Below are positions 1-15,029 of a stretch of 64,000 bases of DNA, one piece after another. The stretch is from Solea solea (Eukaryota; Chordata; Actinopteri; Pleuronectiformes; Soleidae). The stretch lies in NCBI RefSeq assembly GCF_958295425.1, contig NC_081138.1:2626001-2690000 (forward strand). Direction: 5' to 3'. Below the pieces are notes generated by a model, which had not been told where the DNA came from, did not search any database, and saw only the letters and a program-made list of their open reading frames with translations. Within the stretch, counting starts at the first letter, position 1. Every line of letters starts with the position of its first letter. Made by a program: the position numbers and the translations under genes.

Positions 1-1805
1 AATTAATTAGTGGCAGTAATGCTTCATTTCTTATCTGATACGTCACCAGACGAGGTTGGAGCTTTTCTCATAGTGGCTGTCATCTTGTGAGTAATTATCA
101 TTGGTCCGTGTGTCATAAGCCAGGAGAAATAGTGACACTTTTACTGATCTATTCATCTTTTAGTGCTGATGACATCTCCCTCTAGGCTTCGGAAAACAGG
201 TTGTCACCTCCTCAATCCACCAGACAGACAACACAAGTGTTATTAGTATGTGTTCCATATTCAGCAAAAAATAGGTGCAAGTGTCGACAGGCTCTCGATG
301 GCAGAGTCACCTCTCAGTGGCGGTAATTATCGTAAGGGACAATCCTGTCGATAATGAACATTTACTCGTGTTCCAGGCGTACCGTTCAAAATCTGCGCGA
401 GTGCGTGGAAAATGTTGCCGTTTAAATGAACTTGAGTTTCTTCTATTACAGTGTAATGAATTAAAAAAAAAATGTTTTTCCTCATGTCAACTTGCAGTCA
501 CTATTTATAGCTGCATACAAATGTTGATTTTGTTTTTCTGAAGGTAAAACTCATACTTCAATAAAAGGTCATTGGGACTTAGAAAAATCAAGTAGTAAAT
601 TAAAGCATCTTGCTTTGTACACTGTCCCTGATACAAATACATTAAATAAACTAAATCTTAACTAAGAAAGGCAGCGAAATCAACTAAAAAAACATCACTG
701 TCGTGTTTTTAATGTAAGCCACTGTTGCCAAACACTCTTAATCAAAGCATTACATGATCAGAAATACATGTTTTTAGTATAATTGTCACATTTTGCAGTA
801 TATGTGACAAAGTTTGACATTCAAACAAAGGCTATATGCTTGCTTTGCGATCTAAACCTAAAAGAGCAGCTGGAATTTGATAGGATGTTGCTGAAGAGAG
901 ACTCTGCAGTTGTGCATCCAGTACCACAGACAGCCAGTAGATGGTACTCTACTGTGGGGCTAAGTGAAGGCTGGTGTACAGTTGAGTGTTGTGTGAAAAC
1001 AGAATAATAGTGTCAGAGTTAACTATCACAAGGTCACTAGGTAAAGTCATAATCAAGGTGGTCCTTAAAAGAACTGCGGCAAATCTTCTCAGTGCATCAT
1101 TTCTCAACGTTACAGAAAAGTTGAGAGTTGCCAGCTTTCTGTAGATGTGTGTGTGTGTGTACCTGCATGTCCTGTGTTGTGTGGGACTCAGCACGTGCCT
1201 GGTTCCCTGCATGGCCCTGTCAGCAGGAATGTTAGGAGGAGGTTACTCTGGTGGGTTGATGGAAACGCCAGATTACCCTGGTCAAAAATAAAGCAGGCAA
1301 CAATGCGGCCTGGAGCTTTGTTTCTCTACTTTTCAAAGGCATTTGTTCTTTGATAAGGTAAAGGAAACAGTTAGAGACATGCTGCTGGGAACCTATGGAA
1401 AATATTACTCTTTCTATCAATTGTGTTTTCCTTATCCCCTGGTGGCGTTTGCTGGGTGTGGGAATAGGCAGCATTTTGGGCACTGCTGCTCTGAGATAGC
1501 ATTCACACACCAGAGCACAAGAAGGGGCTGCATTCAGCCGAGGGCCTGACACTCCACAATTGTACACAGGGATGGACAATATACACTATCTTTGCTGTGG
1601 ACACAAAGAACTAAGGAAATATTTTATTGTAAGGTTTGGCAGGTCCTGTTTGCAGATGTGTTCTCCCTCTCTCTCTCTCTCCCCCTCCCTCCCTCTCTCT
1701 CAGTATGTTTCCTTGCACAGTTAAGACGGTTGTCAGTTATGGTTATAGCACGGCTATGCCATTTAAGACTACACAAACGCAAGTAGGAAATTGATGCTTG
1801 TCTAC
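1..1805. other. Intergenic, no gene seen
   Basis: No coding exon, RNA gene or repeat family recognised. There is a CT-rich low-complexity run at about 1666-1703. Confidence 0.6.
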
Positions 1806-2163
1806 TAGGGATGAGCCGATATGATAGTCAGTATCGGTCCGAAGCTGGTCAAAATCACTGGATCAGATATATGACGGATAAAAATCTAAAATCCGATGTA
1901 AAATTAAAAACAGAAATCAGCAACAGTGTTTTAGCTGAGTCATGTTGTGGACTGTTTATTTCTGCTTTATGGGAGAAGAATATTTGTTGAGGACATTTTT
2001 GGGGAAAGTGGGACACAGTGGGAGAATTATGTTTGAAATAGCTTGAAATGGCACAAATGTGTTGTTAACAGCTTCATGTTTTGAAAGGTCTAAAATAACT
2101 GTATCAGACTGATATCGGTATCGACAGACACTCCAGTTTGAGATATCAGTATCGATATCGGGC
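1806..2163 (+). mobile_element. Truncated hAT-type element
   Basis: The left end TAGGGATGAGCCGATATGATA is followed by GTATCGG repeats. A second set (CTGATATCGGTATCGA, ATCAGTATCGATATCGGG) lies at 2109-2161. The architecture matches the element at 39016-40243, but the expected right end (CATCCCTA) is missing, so the copy is truncated or diverged. Confidence 0.6.
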
Positions 2164-5100
2164 ACGGAAAAGATTCCACCTTGTTAGTATTAGGCGGTTT
2201 ATATAGTATTCAATTCATTTAGCAGACGGAGCATAAACTCCATCCGACAGTGGATTGTTTTGCTCACTGTTGACTCTTTTGTTTCTGGGTCAGAACCAGA
2301 GGTTGGGAACGGTGGAGCATGTGCAGAGAACCCAGGCCTGTTTGGATCTGAACATATAATATGTGCAGTGGTAATTATCTGGATGTGTTAGTATTACTCA
2401 GTCGTACTAACATGTTGACTGAATCTGGATATAATCAGTCGTTGTTGTTTACTTGCCGCCTCTTTGTTGCAGCCTTTTCATTACATCTGTATTATTTAAC
2501 ATTGTATGACTACTTTGCTAATAGACAGGCTGGATGACCTCCCTCTCTCTCTACCTCTCAGTCTGTCTCTCTCTGACATGTACTGTATGTGTGCACAGGT
2601 ATTCAGAGACTCTGAATGTCTTCAGTCTTTTATTAATGAATTTGTGAAAATCACGCACAAGTGAAATGTTGACGGTTGATGTTCAAATTTAATTAAAAGC
2701 CAGTTCCCGCTCATTTCTGATACTTAATGAACAAGAATGCATTTATTCTGACACGAGCAGCAACACATTGTTCTTGATGTCGATATAATTGCTCCTTGTT
2801 AATAATTGGCATTGCTGTGTCCTGCATCTCCTCTGGTTTGTGATCGCTCATCAGATGATGTGAGGGCTAAGCATTTTTAATAGAAGTTGGAGCCACTGCT
2901 GCCACCCACAGAGACACCACACTGCATTGGGTAAATTAGTATTATGATTTTAAGGGATAAATGCCCGTTCCATCTAATTAATCCACAACATCACAGGGGG
3001 ATATGACACCATGAGCCCAACAGATCAAGGACCACAGATCAAAGGCACAGCCACTGCGAGAATCCTACACATTGCTTGTTTATTTCCATGTACAGATGGC
3101 CTCTGAACTAATGACTAAAGAATACAGCAATAAGTAAAAATTTGTTTATTGGTTGTTGACTGAATGATGCTGCAACTTTGGTCCACCAATAAGCATGTCT
3201 AATTAGGCGGTGGACATCCAAAAATCCTCGACAGCCAAATCTGAAAGCTTGTTGAAATTCCTTGTTTGGAAAAAAACATCATTCTGCCATTAGCATTATG
3301 CATGATTTAAAGTGTGTGTGCTTTGAATTAAAACTACCATTTGTAGTTCAGCGGGTTGGGATCAATATGTAAACTGCCATCTGATCGATATGTTCACTTA
3401 AAAACGGGGCATTTAAATTTGTATTTTTGTAATGGCTCACACTTAGAGGTGGTAACACATTGATTGTTGTTTGCCTATATCTTGGGAATTATGAAATAAA
3501 TAGAAAAAGTTTCTTTGGCAAGTTTTACTACAGCAATAATTTGCTGTTCAATAGCTTTTATTTGTGTTGGTTTTCCGATTGGAACGTTCAATACACTGAA
3601 CGCGTCAAAAGTGATTCGGTGAAAGGGCCAAAAAACGGCAGTGTAAAGTTTCTGTAACATCTTGTCACGGTTCATAATAATCAGAGCAGTGCACAGGCTT
3701 TGGCCCGTCCTCAGTCTGACATAAGAAAAGGAGCTTGCTGCATGGGCCCTCTCTTTATTTAACACACTGGCTGCCTGTGCTCTAAAAAATGTCAGTGTTC
3801 TGCCAAGTTTACCACATATTCACTGTTTACTGATGGCTGTTACACATGTGGTTTTTGCATATGCTCTCCTCTCCCACTTAAATCATCTGCGGTCCCTGGG
3901 CTTTCTTTTGACATGTGCAGCGTTGGTGCTGCCACTGCAGCTTAAATTTTTCAGGCAAAGAAAAGGCATTTGTATGAAATAATAATGACCGCTTCAGACA
4001 TTTATATTTTCCGTCATCTCTCCTTTTCATTCTTTGTGTCCCAAACTCCAAACTACACACATTTCCATCATCATTTTGTTTATGCACTTATGATCTCTCT
4101 GTTTTGCAGAGCTGTTAGTGATAAAGCTTTATCCAGATGAACCTCACGTCTGAACATATTCACTATTTTATAATTACTTGCTAGAGCTGAGCTTCGGACC
4201 TCTCGTCTCTCTGGACGTGCTCCCCAAAGTCAGAGATCGTGGATTCACTGGACTGACTGACTGACTGACTTGGGACTACAGTCTTGTCTTCAATAATTCA
4301 TATATCAGTATCAAGTGCTTCATTAATAAACTATTATATGCCCTATAAAAAAACTAAAAGAAACAAAACAAAACCATAGTGCATGAAAAAGGCAGTATTT
4401 TGATCTGGAATCTTTGTGTATTTTATTATATTATGTTGTATAAAGAACACATTTTGTCGAGTGTTTTCCCCACATTCTCCATAATTCATCGAAGGTAGCG
4501 CTGTGAAAATTCCCACTTCTGTCAGACTGCATCAGTGCACATGATGTACACATGTCTTGTGGCGTTGAGACTCTTTTCAAAGAGGCACTGTTTGTTTTGT
4601 CGCTGCTCCTTTGTGTCGGCACGCCTACGGTCTCCGCAGAGTGTGGATGTCACAAAGCATTAGGAAGTATGAGATTCAGGATGTTCCATTTAATCTCCCT
4701 GACTTCCCAGTTAGCAGGGGAGCAGCAGCAGCAGCGGCAGCAGCAGCAGCCGAGGGAGCCCCTGTATCCTGCACAACAAAGCTGACTGACATGATGTTTG
4801 CCTGAGGGCTCGGCTCTGCTCGGCTCTGCACTCACTCTCTCACAGGCATCGTCTGCGAGCGTTGTAAAACAATGAGACACCAGTCAGCTGACACACACAC
4901 TAAGCTGCAGTCACTTTGAATGACAACATCAACAGGGGACTCTGTGCTAACAGCTTCGAGAGAAGACATAAGGCACTATCACGCCAAGGCTTTTTAGATC
5001 GTGCTGTTGCAGGTTGCTGGAGTGTTGAGCTGTGATCATTTTCTCTAAACAACAACCGTATGTGCGGAGGGAGAGAGAGAGAGGGAGAGAAGCTGTGTGA

Positions 5101-6382
5101 CTGTGCCACGTTCTCCTTCACTGAAGAGGCAATAAGTAAAGCACAGTGGTCACTTTGATTACCTTGAGTGCTGTTGTAGCCTGGGGTTAAACAGGAGCAG
5201 ATGCCCACTTAGACAGAAGGGTTGGTGACTCTCCTCAGCCCTGTTCCCAATCTCAAGCATCCCACTTCAAGCTTCCTTCTGTGTAATAATGATCCATGGC
5301 AAGATGACACGTTTGACCCCCATGACCCCAAAAGGCCATAATAACTACAATCAGGCGAGTTATTTACATGGACCTGATTTGATGCTCAGCTGATGGAAGT
5401 CCTCCACTGCTCAGTGTCTGTGTCAAGTTGAGTTAATTTTCCGGTTTAATGTCAAGCTATGGAATCAGATTACTGTCTTTGGCATTATTTTTAATGCCTT
5501 ATTGTCTAGTTTGTTTAAATGTGTTTTGTACCTGCATGTGTGTGGGTTATTATCTGTGTCTTTGGTTTGTACGCACGTACTGAGCTTTATGTTTCCCACT
5601 CGGCTCAAATCAACTCCTCAGACTCTGTTGTGCTGTCAACATCTCACCTCTCTGTCCACTCACTCAATGCAACACAGCTCACAATTCCTGCCATTTACTG
5701 ACTGACTACCTGTGTGTTATCCAATCGGATTGCTAGACAGACGCGCTACAAGCTGTAATGTAGTAAAGCTGTGAACAAACACTGACACAATCAGGTGGAG
5801 TTGCTACCAAACTGGTTTTAGAGACACGTTGTTGTAATCGTTAAAGTGTTGTTTTTTAAAGATCTCAACATTGAGTTGTGATTGACAGCTGGTGTCGTCC
5901 ACTAGGATATTGGTTGCAGGTGACGTCTGTGAATCTTCAGTTACAAAACATCAAAGAAACAAGGTCGTGAAGTGTCAATCATCCATGATTATACGCGCAT
6001 TAATCACACATGCTCAGAAGACAACGCCAGAGACACGATACAGTTGCAGTAACGTTATGGCAGAAAAGGTGCCAACAACAGGTGTTGGTCGCAAGCCGAA
6101 GACGGTTTTTGGGATCCAAGACCAGAGTAAACATCGGTGCTGAAACTGTGAAAGCCCGTCTTTTGAGAGTGTTTGTTGTTTTCAGGCATCACATTGTCAT
6201 TTGAACAAGTATCCAAAAAAGTTAGCGTCACCAGAAAAGTACAGAAAGTTAGAGATGCTGCGCAGTGCTCGTGAATCCAAAATGTTGCCTGCTCTAACTG
6301 TTTTTCCAGGATCTCCAACCCTACCTTTAATTCCTCTGAAATTAACTTCCGCCACATTATTACCCAGTTTCAGTCTCCACGA
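2164..6382. other. Intergenic, no gene seen
   Basis: Unique sequence with short simple repeats: (GACT)5 near 4252-4271 and an (AGC)n run at 4722-4751. Short reading frames over the AGC run (poly-Q/poly-A/poly-C) are artefacts of the repeat. Confidence 0.6.
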
Positions 6383-6470
6383 GGAATACTGGTCCTGACA
6401 ATGTCTGTGTTAATACCAGAAAACGTCTTAAAGAGGTAACAAATACACGTATACACACACACACACACTG
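6383..6470 (+). repeat. Tail fragment of the 48445 repeat family
   Basis: ACTGGTCCTGACAATG, then CGTCTTAAAGAGGTAACAAA and a (CA)n run, parallels AAAGAGGTAACAAA plus CA at 48645-48700. Confidence 0.45.
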
Positions 6471-7826
6471 TCCCAGGGGCTGGTGCAGCACCTCCAGGTA
6501 CTGAGGCCCCACTCAGAAGGGTCATGTGGCTCAGCTTTTTTGGCCTTTCTGCTCGTGTATCTCTGTGGTGCACTTCTCTCATTAGCACATGCCAGGCTGC
6601 TAGTTGCTGTGGCTGAATCCGGGGCATGTCAGGAGTCATGTCTAGGAGCCACTTGAAATGACAAGATGAGAATGAGGGCCAGTGGCTGACATATGGCGCT
6701 GATTAGCAGTCAGGTTTACAGGGGCTCTCCATACACAGGACATAATCAGACATCCTGTCCACTGAACATCATCTCATACACACACACACACATACATTTT
6801 GCCAAGATGCCACTGATCCATCCGAAAGATCAATTATATTCCATTATTTTGAACATGTGCTCCAAAAAGAAAACTTTTTTAAGTGGTTTTTACTTGACTG
6901 ACACAAATAAGGGTTCACCGATTTTCTTGTAAACAGGCCTTTTAGAATTAATGAAAAAGAAAAGCCAGTTCTCTGGCTTACCCTTAAGGGACCTTGTCAA
7001 ATGTCGATGGGTTTCTATGTGCACTGACAAGTAAAAAAAACTAATATCTAGAAAATGAGAAACACTATTCTACATATTAATGAGTGATTTCGAACAGTCA
7101 ATGCTTGCACTGGATGCACCAAACCCTGCCCACCAGGCGCAGAGCACAACTCCCCGCAAACAAAACTTCCAGTGCCACATTCGAAGCAGCAACATCTGGC
7201 TCCTCGTGTAGACACTTATTAGGATCAAATTAAGTAGAAATGAATGGGATGATACATGACAGGGTGCAGATGTTCCAAGCCGCGGTGTGAAAATCCGAGG
7301 GCAGAAAAACGGCTTAATGAATTCTGCGTCTGAGTACAGTGAGGAGAGGTGAGGCTTTGGGTTCACAGGTTGGGAAAAAAAAAAAGTAATTAAATTCTTA
7401 AACTGACACAGAACAGAATAATATTTGTTGTGCCTCACTGCCCCTGTTTATCCAAGGCACGCTAAGGGACAATGTAGCACGTACATACAGGGACGTGTAT
7501 GGTGTAAGCGTCAGCTCTTCTGGGATTTATGAACAGATGCTCATCAGACTTAGACCTCAAACGTCCCCTGTGGAGTTCTTAATATACTAGCAGCGTCAGG
7601 AAATATCAAACATGTGGGTTTTGTAGTTTTAAATCTGTTTTTAAATGTGTGAATGAATGTGTTCATAATGAAAATAACAATATCATTTTTCCCCACAATT
7701 TGTCATCGGCAAATTTACAGTTTAAAGCACAAATATTGTCAGTTGACACTTATTTGTATTGAACAATTTTTCTTTTTTAACTTTAATTAGACGGTCCTGA
7801 CACACATTTGCATACTAATAGTCAAC
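6471..7826. other. Intergenic, no gene seen
   Basis: There is a short CA run at about 6778-6792. Nothing else is recognised. Confidence 0.6.
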
Positions 7827-8094
7827 TAGAGCTGCAACTAACGGTTATTTTCATAATCGATTAATCCATAAAATATCAGAAAACGCTGAACCTCGAAATA
7901 CTGATGTTCTCTTGTTGTCCACAAACCAGCAGCAAAGAGATTCAGAAAATATTCACATTTAAGAAGCTAAAACAGTCAGAAATATGGTTTTAATCATGAA
8001 AAAAAGCTTCAGACCGATTAATCGATTATCAAAATAGTTGACAATTAATTTAGTAATCGCCTAACAATGGATTTGAGTAATTGTTTTAGCTCTA
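7827..8094 (+). mobile_element. hAT-like MITE, family copy A
   Basis: It runs from TAGAGCTGCAACTAACG to a matching inverse end, TTTTAGCTCTA. The interior has ATCGATTAAT blocks, TATTCACATTTAAGAAGCT and TTTTAATCATGAAAAAAAGC, shared with copies at 20361-20735 and 59859-60205. The flanking 8-mers (tagtcaac, cagataag) do not match, so the insertion duplication is lost. No coding capacity. Confidence 0.75.
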
Positions 8095-11000
8095 CAGATA
8101 AGGAACTAATTGTCAACTCATCTATGATTTGATGATCCTGTAGACCAACACTGAAGCACAACCTATGGTCTACTGGCAGTTAGTTAATACAAGGTATTTT
8201 ATGTACATCTATATTGTTATATTCTACTATTTTTATCCTGTTGAATGAATGCTTGAGTGAATGTATGCAAGGATGTATGGATACTAGTCTGCGGAAACCA
8301 AAGCTCTGCCCCAATTTCACAATATAGGAATCTTAATCATATAAGTGTCAACTGATTATCTGTTGACATGATTCCGAGTCCCTGTTGATGACCCACAAAC
8401 ACAAAAAGTGTAGTTTCTTTGCCTGGAAGACAGACACAGACACGGTGGGTCGTTCCCGTCGCAGCGCTCAGCTTAGAGCAGGTTTCCTTAGAGCTATTAA
8501 ATTTCAGCGGGAGAGGGAAAACTCAGTTGAACATAACTGATGTCATCATGCGTTTAAATGCGACTTCTCGCTGCCTGTCGTGGCTGAACAACTTAATACT
8601 TGCCTCATTGTTGAATCACATTTCTCTTAATCACATCTCTGAGATCTATTATTTTAGTTTATTTTCCTTCCAGTGGTGTGGGGGCGGTTTCTCTTCTCGT
8701 TAATGTCTCCCCAGTCTGCGTACGGAGCCGCACAGCCGCACAGGGCCACGTCTAATTTACACATTTTCACTGCCCCCACCCCCCCCCCAACCCCACCCCA
8801 CTACGACTACAGCGCTAGATTTTGTGTGTGGGCGTAGAGAAATTACGAGGTTGTAGCTGACATTAATCTAAGGGTTAAAAACCGCTTAAATGCTTATTGT
8901 TCGGCGTGATTAATGTGGCGCTGTTTTGCAGAGGAAAGTATGCAGATCATTTTTGATTTGGACTGAAACTTGTTTTTATTTCTTCTTCATGCAACAAAGG
9001 GGGAAATCATGACTTTGGAATGTGCTCAATTCTCCCCCCTATAAATTATAATAATGGATGCAACTGTGAATAATAACACAAAAGTTGCAGTTTTAGGGAG
9101 TTTTTCAACACAACCTCTTAATCTAACACATGAACGCTCATTTCACATCAGTATTCAGAAAAACTAAAGATGTGGCATTCATACAGGAGCATCCATTCCA
9201 CACAGTATATATATGTATGTAAGAAAAAGCAGAATGTCATAATCTGTGCACATTTCTGTTAATCTATAACAAAAATGTTAATTTCGGTTTTTTTTATGAC
9301 CCCCACAAAAAAAACCTGTTTTTTATTATGACACATTTGATTCAGCATGCAGCGCCGTAACAAGCGGAGCATAAAGCAAAACATATAGTGGGCTATGTCA
9401 CAGGCCTTTCTATTAGTGACATCCTCGGGGAGCAATTCTTTTTACTATTCCAGTTAGAAGGCAGGTGAGTTATTTCTTTGGCTGCATTTACACGTGACTG
9501 TGTTCATGCATATTATAGAGCACCCTATAAAAGATTTTTTTAAGGGCAGACCCACTTCCCCGAGCAGGAGATGTATCACACTTTGTTCCAAATGTTCTGA
9601 CACATAAACAGACATTTCTGGTCATTCACAGCGAAGGGAAAAATACTTACTCTTTGTGTGAGCTGTATAAACAGCACGAGCAGATGAGACAAAAGGCCTT
9701 TCTACCACTCGCACAAAAGTGACGCTTCATTTGAAAGAGTAGTACATACACATACGTACGTTCACATACTTACACTCGCGGCGCAGAAAGACAAACACGC
9801 GCACTCTTCTCTGACTTTGCAAACATGCTCAGTTTCTCTGGGCTGGCACTTTGAACAGGAAACTGACAGTATTATGTGACACCATGGAATGTTTTAGGGA
9901 GCAGCAGCCTAGCAGCACTGACCTACACCCAACAACAATACCTCCTTTTGTCCTGCTTTTCTCCCGAAAAACTCCACTCGCTTCGCATAAGCAGGTGTGG
10001 GGCTCTGAAATATACAAGGTTTTTAAAAAAAATCAAAATCACAGCACTCAAGGGCACGGCACAGTCGTCTTTCTATACTCTATTTCTGTTTATTTGTGGT
10101 TGTGATCTACTCGCATTGTTTCCAATACTGTTGTTTGCCCATGTGCTCTCAATTGTTGCTGATGCTGCTGTTGTCTGGTTTCCCCCCCAACACTAAACTT
10201 TACTGAACTTCCTCTGCGTGGATTGTCAGTAAAGACGTCTGTGAATGTGACACTCTGCCAAGTTCCATAGGGTTTGAAGAGCAGTCTTAGCTCTTTGGAG
10301 AGTGGAACTGCATCAGCTAGTGCCAGTGACTTGTCTCTGTCGATCAACAGCGCTGTCAGGACAGCGGCGCAGATGCCGCGTTCGGAAAATAAGAAAGTGA
10401 TGACGAGAACAGTGTCTTTAGAGAAGATTCCTTAAACCATTTAAGTCATTTAAGTTACACCTGCTGAAAGGGCATGTACATTTCACTACTTAATATACAA
10501 TATTCTCCTTTTGTGGCTGGTTCATATGACGAAAAATGCCATAAATAAAAAAAGCAGTTATTGATTATTATGATGAAAAATAAGAATTTAGTTGGTTTTA
10601 AATGTATTTTATTTTTTTTTGTTGGCTGAATTGATAAAGTTTCCTATCGTTGGGCTAAAATGTACTGTTTGTCCTGATGTGTGGGGGATTTGAGGCTCAC
10701 CGTGGCTTCTGTGGGGTTTCAGCCACACAGCAGGAAGAAGATAAAAAGGGTGGGGGAAGAGAAATCACAGCGCATTAAAAACAAATCTACTGGGGGATCC
10801 ACCAGCAGCTTAAGTGAGCCAAGACGATTAAAGGGTCAGTGGTCATAAACTGCAGGTTGAACATACCTGATGCCACTCATCTCCGTCCACTGGAGGCGGT
10901 GCCAAAGCTAATCTCTCAAAATCAAAAAACATACACAAGAGACACCGTGAAGGTCAATGCAAAGTTACAGAAACTATCGGAGCAAATCTCTTGGCTTGCT

Positions 11001-14000
11001 CAATCTGTCTTACTGTAGATTACTGTAGGAAACAGATTTCTAAATGAGTGTTCCTAACTTCTAGTCAGCCCTGGAACAGTGTTTCAGTCGTAATAAATTT
11101 GGCATTTGATTTTCATTCTCTACTGACTGAAAACCTGATCGTGTCATAATGTGCAAGTCCATACATTTGAAATCCCGACACCTGTGCTCCTTATGTCAAA
11201 ATGGAGTGGAAGTCTGCACATAATGTTAGAGTGATGCAAACATGACTTCTGTCCCATTTCCATTCATTCTCTTCAAGTATCAGCTTAAAGCTGTTGTCGG
11301 AAAAGTAGTTTTTTAAAAAATGTGTTAAACTGACTTTTTGCATCTCCCTTTAACCAATCAGGAGCCAGCTCCAAACTCCACAAAGAGGAGGTTTTTATGT
11401 AGCCGCTTTAAAGGTTTAAAGTAGTCTCCTGTAATGTCTGTCAGAAATGCATTTTTCAAACCGACAAAATGGAAAACAACTACTAATTGAAAATGTAAAA
11501 TGTTGCAGTATTTTTTTTACTCTATAGTTGATTTACTGTAATTACTGAAGAACCCTGTGGAGTGCACATTTTCTCCCCTGGACTTTTTTCTTTTAGTAGA
11601 AGAGCGTGGACCGCAGTGACTCAACATTTCGCCATATCAATAAAGGCCTCTCTCTTTTCTATGTCTGGTGTCACTAGTGGCGACTCTGAGTGGCTCCCCG
11701 GCCAAAGACCTGCTTTATCAAGCAGCCAATTTAACAAGACAGCTCCTTTCATGCTTGTTGGCTTCTCCAGTGGTAATGGATTTCCTCAATGAGTGTCTCT
11801 CTTTCTCCAGGTTTCACACTTTCCTCTCTGTGCTGCTGGGCCTCGCTCCAGATCAGATCTTTTTGCCACTGACTTTGATATCTTAAGGTAAGTGATCCAT
11901 TGCTCCAGGCCTGACCAGCATTGCCTGAAATCTGGCCTCACTTTGGCTCATCATGCCTGATATTGTTACACTCTTAATGCAAAGTGAAGTCACACGTCTA
12001 AATAGCCTGTCACTCCAGCCACTGCTCCCCCAGCCCCTCTGCCCACCACAGATCCAATTCTCTCTCTTGCTAGCCCCTTGTCTTTGGAAGCTGCCCAGCT
12101 GTGACTTATATCCAGTCTTTGTGGGTGAATTGTAAACGATACAGTGATATTAAGAGGCATTAGAAGTTGATGACATTTCGGTCACATTAATGAAGGCTCT
12201 TTACACGGGGAGGAGGGAGGATGAGAAACTTAACTGGCAGCTTTTACTATAGAGCACATTATGTAATTCACTCAAGTTCCAAACCCTTTGAAAGGAACTC
12301 CTGCCATTCATTTAGATTCTGCAGCTTTGTAGCCGTTCCACGAGGAATCCCATTTGCACTTTATTTCCGACTCGTTTCCAGCCCAAATTGGGATTGTTTT
12401 CAGAGCCTCCACTCCTCCTGTCAGGAAATGCAACCCAAGAAGTGTGAAAACAGTGTGTACATTGTTGGTTAATTGGCCAGCACTGTTGCTCATCCTGGGC
12501 CCGGTGCACATGCTGCTTGCGTGCGTTGTGTTTCTCAACAGGAAAGAGTTAAGCTCAGATCATAGAGAACAGACCGTCTGGCACTTCAGGACTCAGTAGC
12601 TGTGATATGGCCCGTTTGAACCGAAATGCTGTACAGCAGATGCCTCCACTCAGACTGTAATCGAAGCCAAACGTAGACTGACAGGCAACACGCTATGTAA
12701 AATAACGGGCATTTTCCTTTGGGCCCTGTTCAGACCCGGTTTTTAACTTCTGCATCTTGAATGACCTGACCACAAGTGGACAGCTCTTCAGGACTGAACA
12801 CACCCATCACATACTGAAGATGCTTTTGAGATGAGACCACAGTCAGTCGTGGCCTGGGACGGATGCATGCGACCACAGTTTGTTAGCTGTGAAAATACAA
12901 AAGTGTCGTGGGCCACACTGAGGAACTGCTTTCTCAGGAACACGGTGGTTGAACCGAGCGCCTTAATGGAGGAACAGCACATTGCTGAGGTACAATAGCT
13001 TACGTAGTCTGACTTTATAAATGCATATCTGGCAGATAAAAGGCCCCAAGACTAGTATTTTCACAGCACTGACTCATCTCATCGCTGTTTATAACTCACA
13101 TGGTGTAAGTACTGCAGACAAGATTCTACCCAGGTGCAGAATGTTAAATATTTGCCACAAGAGAAACAGAAAATAATCAATGGTAGCCCATAACATCAAC
13201 CTTTACATGTTTATGTATCACGCTTTGACACCTGTAGCGTGCAGATGATTGCTACTACTGCATCACATGAGGTCTGCCTGCTGTAGAGAGTTAAGAAGGT
13301 GGAAAACACATCGCAATATTTTATATGATGGTGAGAAAAAAATCAAAGGATCATTATGAGAGTGTATTGGGACAAATGATGGTCTTTAGTCGCCGCAGTG
13401 GGACTAAAGTGCATGCTACTGTTGTGAATATACACACAATGAGATTACGTACAAATTCAGGCTAAAGTAAGCATGGGTTTATCATGAATGCTTTGTGAAA
13501 AGGGGACCAGTATATAACTATATATAACTAGCATTAGCCCCAGGCTGGTTGTTTTTACTCGCAGTACATGTGCAGGTACGATCCAGCGATGTGAATTGAT
13601 AAAAAACACTTACACTACACTTAATTACTTTATTAATATTTACAGCTCAGTTTATAGTTATAGAAAATGTAACCTCCTTTATTAAAGCCCAATATTGTCC
13701 TTTGTTGTACAAGGGTAAAATAACTCATTTTTAGTTAATGTACTTATATGATGTCATTGTAAAATGTCAAATGTCTGCTTTGTGCACCTATTCATTACCA
13801 AGCATTGTCATTGTTGCCATTGCTCCACTAAATTAGATTACAACCTGTGGTTAGGTGGAACATACAGCTCATGGTTTATGCTTCTACTTCACTTACTACA
13901 GCATGTGTAGTGTACAGTGTTAATAATATATGCCCAGATACTCACTGAGTCAGCAGGCGACTCATGCTTCCATGTGTTTCTGAGACATGAATGACAGCAC

Positions 14001-14288
14001 GCAGTTTCCATTGCAACCTAATTAACTACTTTAAATATTTGTGTAACAGTTTATTCAATCACAGTGTGAATGGTTGTGGGAATGGGCTCCCTCTACACCA
14101 CTCATTCCCAAAGACTTGGTCAGAACCAACAGTTTGGTTGCAGGAGATTTGGGATTAGATTTTTTATTTTTTTTTTGTCCGATCAAAGAATTGAAGATTT
14201 ATATCTGTAGTAGCACGAACCTTCAAAGTGGGGCTGCTTTGCCGATTCACAATAAAAGTTAATGCACAAAGGCCACACAGAGACACGG
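8095..14288. other. Intergenic, no gene seen
   Basis: Six kilobases of largely unique A/T-rich DNA without coding or RNA-gene signal. A C-rich run lies at 8775-8800. Conserved regulatory elements cannot be excluded from one sequence. Confidence 0.6.
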
Positions 14289-14526
14289 TTTGCATGTTCT
14301 CTCCATGTGTGCGTGGGTTTTCTCTGGATTCTCCAGTTTCCTCCCACAGTCCAAAAGCATGCTGAGGTTATTTTGGAGTGTGAATGTTAGAGTGAGCGGT
14401 TGTTCGTCTCGTGATGGACTGTGACCTGTCCACGGTGTGACCCACCTTTCGTCCGATGGCTAGAATTGGCTCCAGCCCCCTGTGAGTCTCATGTGGAGGA
14501 AAAGCTGGTAGAAAATGAATGATTGA
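14289..14526 (+). mobile_element. Teleost L2-like interspersed repeat
   Basis: The order TTTGCATGTTCTCTCC, GTGGGTTTTCTCTGGATTCTCC, GTTTCCTCCCACAGTCCAAA, GTGAATGTTAGAGTGAGCGG, GATGGACTGTGACCTGTCC and ATTGGCTCCAGCCCCCTGTG is a very common fish repeat, which I recall being annotated as L2/Maui-like LINE sequence. The family name is from memory and uncertain. It is a 3'-type fragment without coding sequence. Confidence 0.65.
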
Positions 14527-15029
14527 GTTATAAATTAGGTTATAAATTGGGTTACAATTTGTGATGGTTTGTCTTCTTAAGAAAAGCGTATAAGAGGTTT
14601 GGGAAACACTGCTCTGAACAGAAAAGAGTCTCAGTCTCTTGACATCTGATTGATTTTAGGAAAAAAAAATCGCAAACCTTTTCCCCCAAATATTAGGTTT
14701 GATTTGGGACATTTGTTCCACGTCAACAGTAACTGTGTTCAAGATTGAACACACATGAACTGCTCTATATTTAACTATAAGCATGAGAAGTAAAAATATG
14801 AATGGGTTCCAGCGAGTATGCAGAAAAATAGGATTGCCGTTCTTTGACGTTAAAGAATGTGTTTGCCAATTTGCTAATTGCATCTTTTGAAATTGACAAT
14901 TTCAAACGAGCGATAAATTGTTCAGCCCTATGCTGCATTTTCATAGCACCTCTGGGTTTATTGATCACTCACACGTCACCTATTTGCAAACACATTTATG
15001 CAGTGCACACACACACACACACATTAATG

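Noticed and set aside
4552..4880. Poly-Gln/poly-Ala/poly-Cys frames
   Set aside because: All three arise from one short AGC repeat read in different frames.
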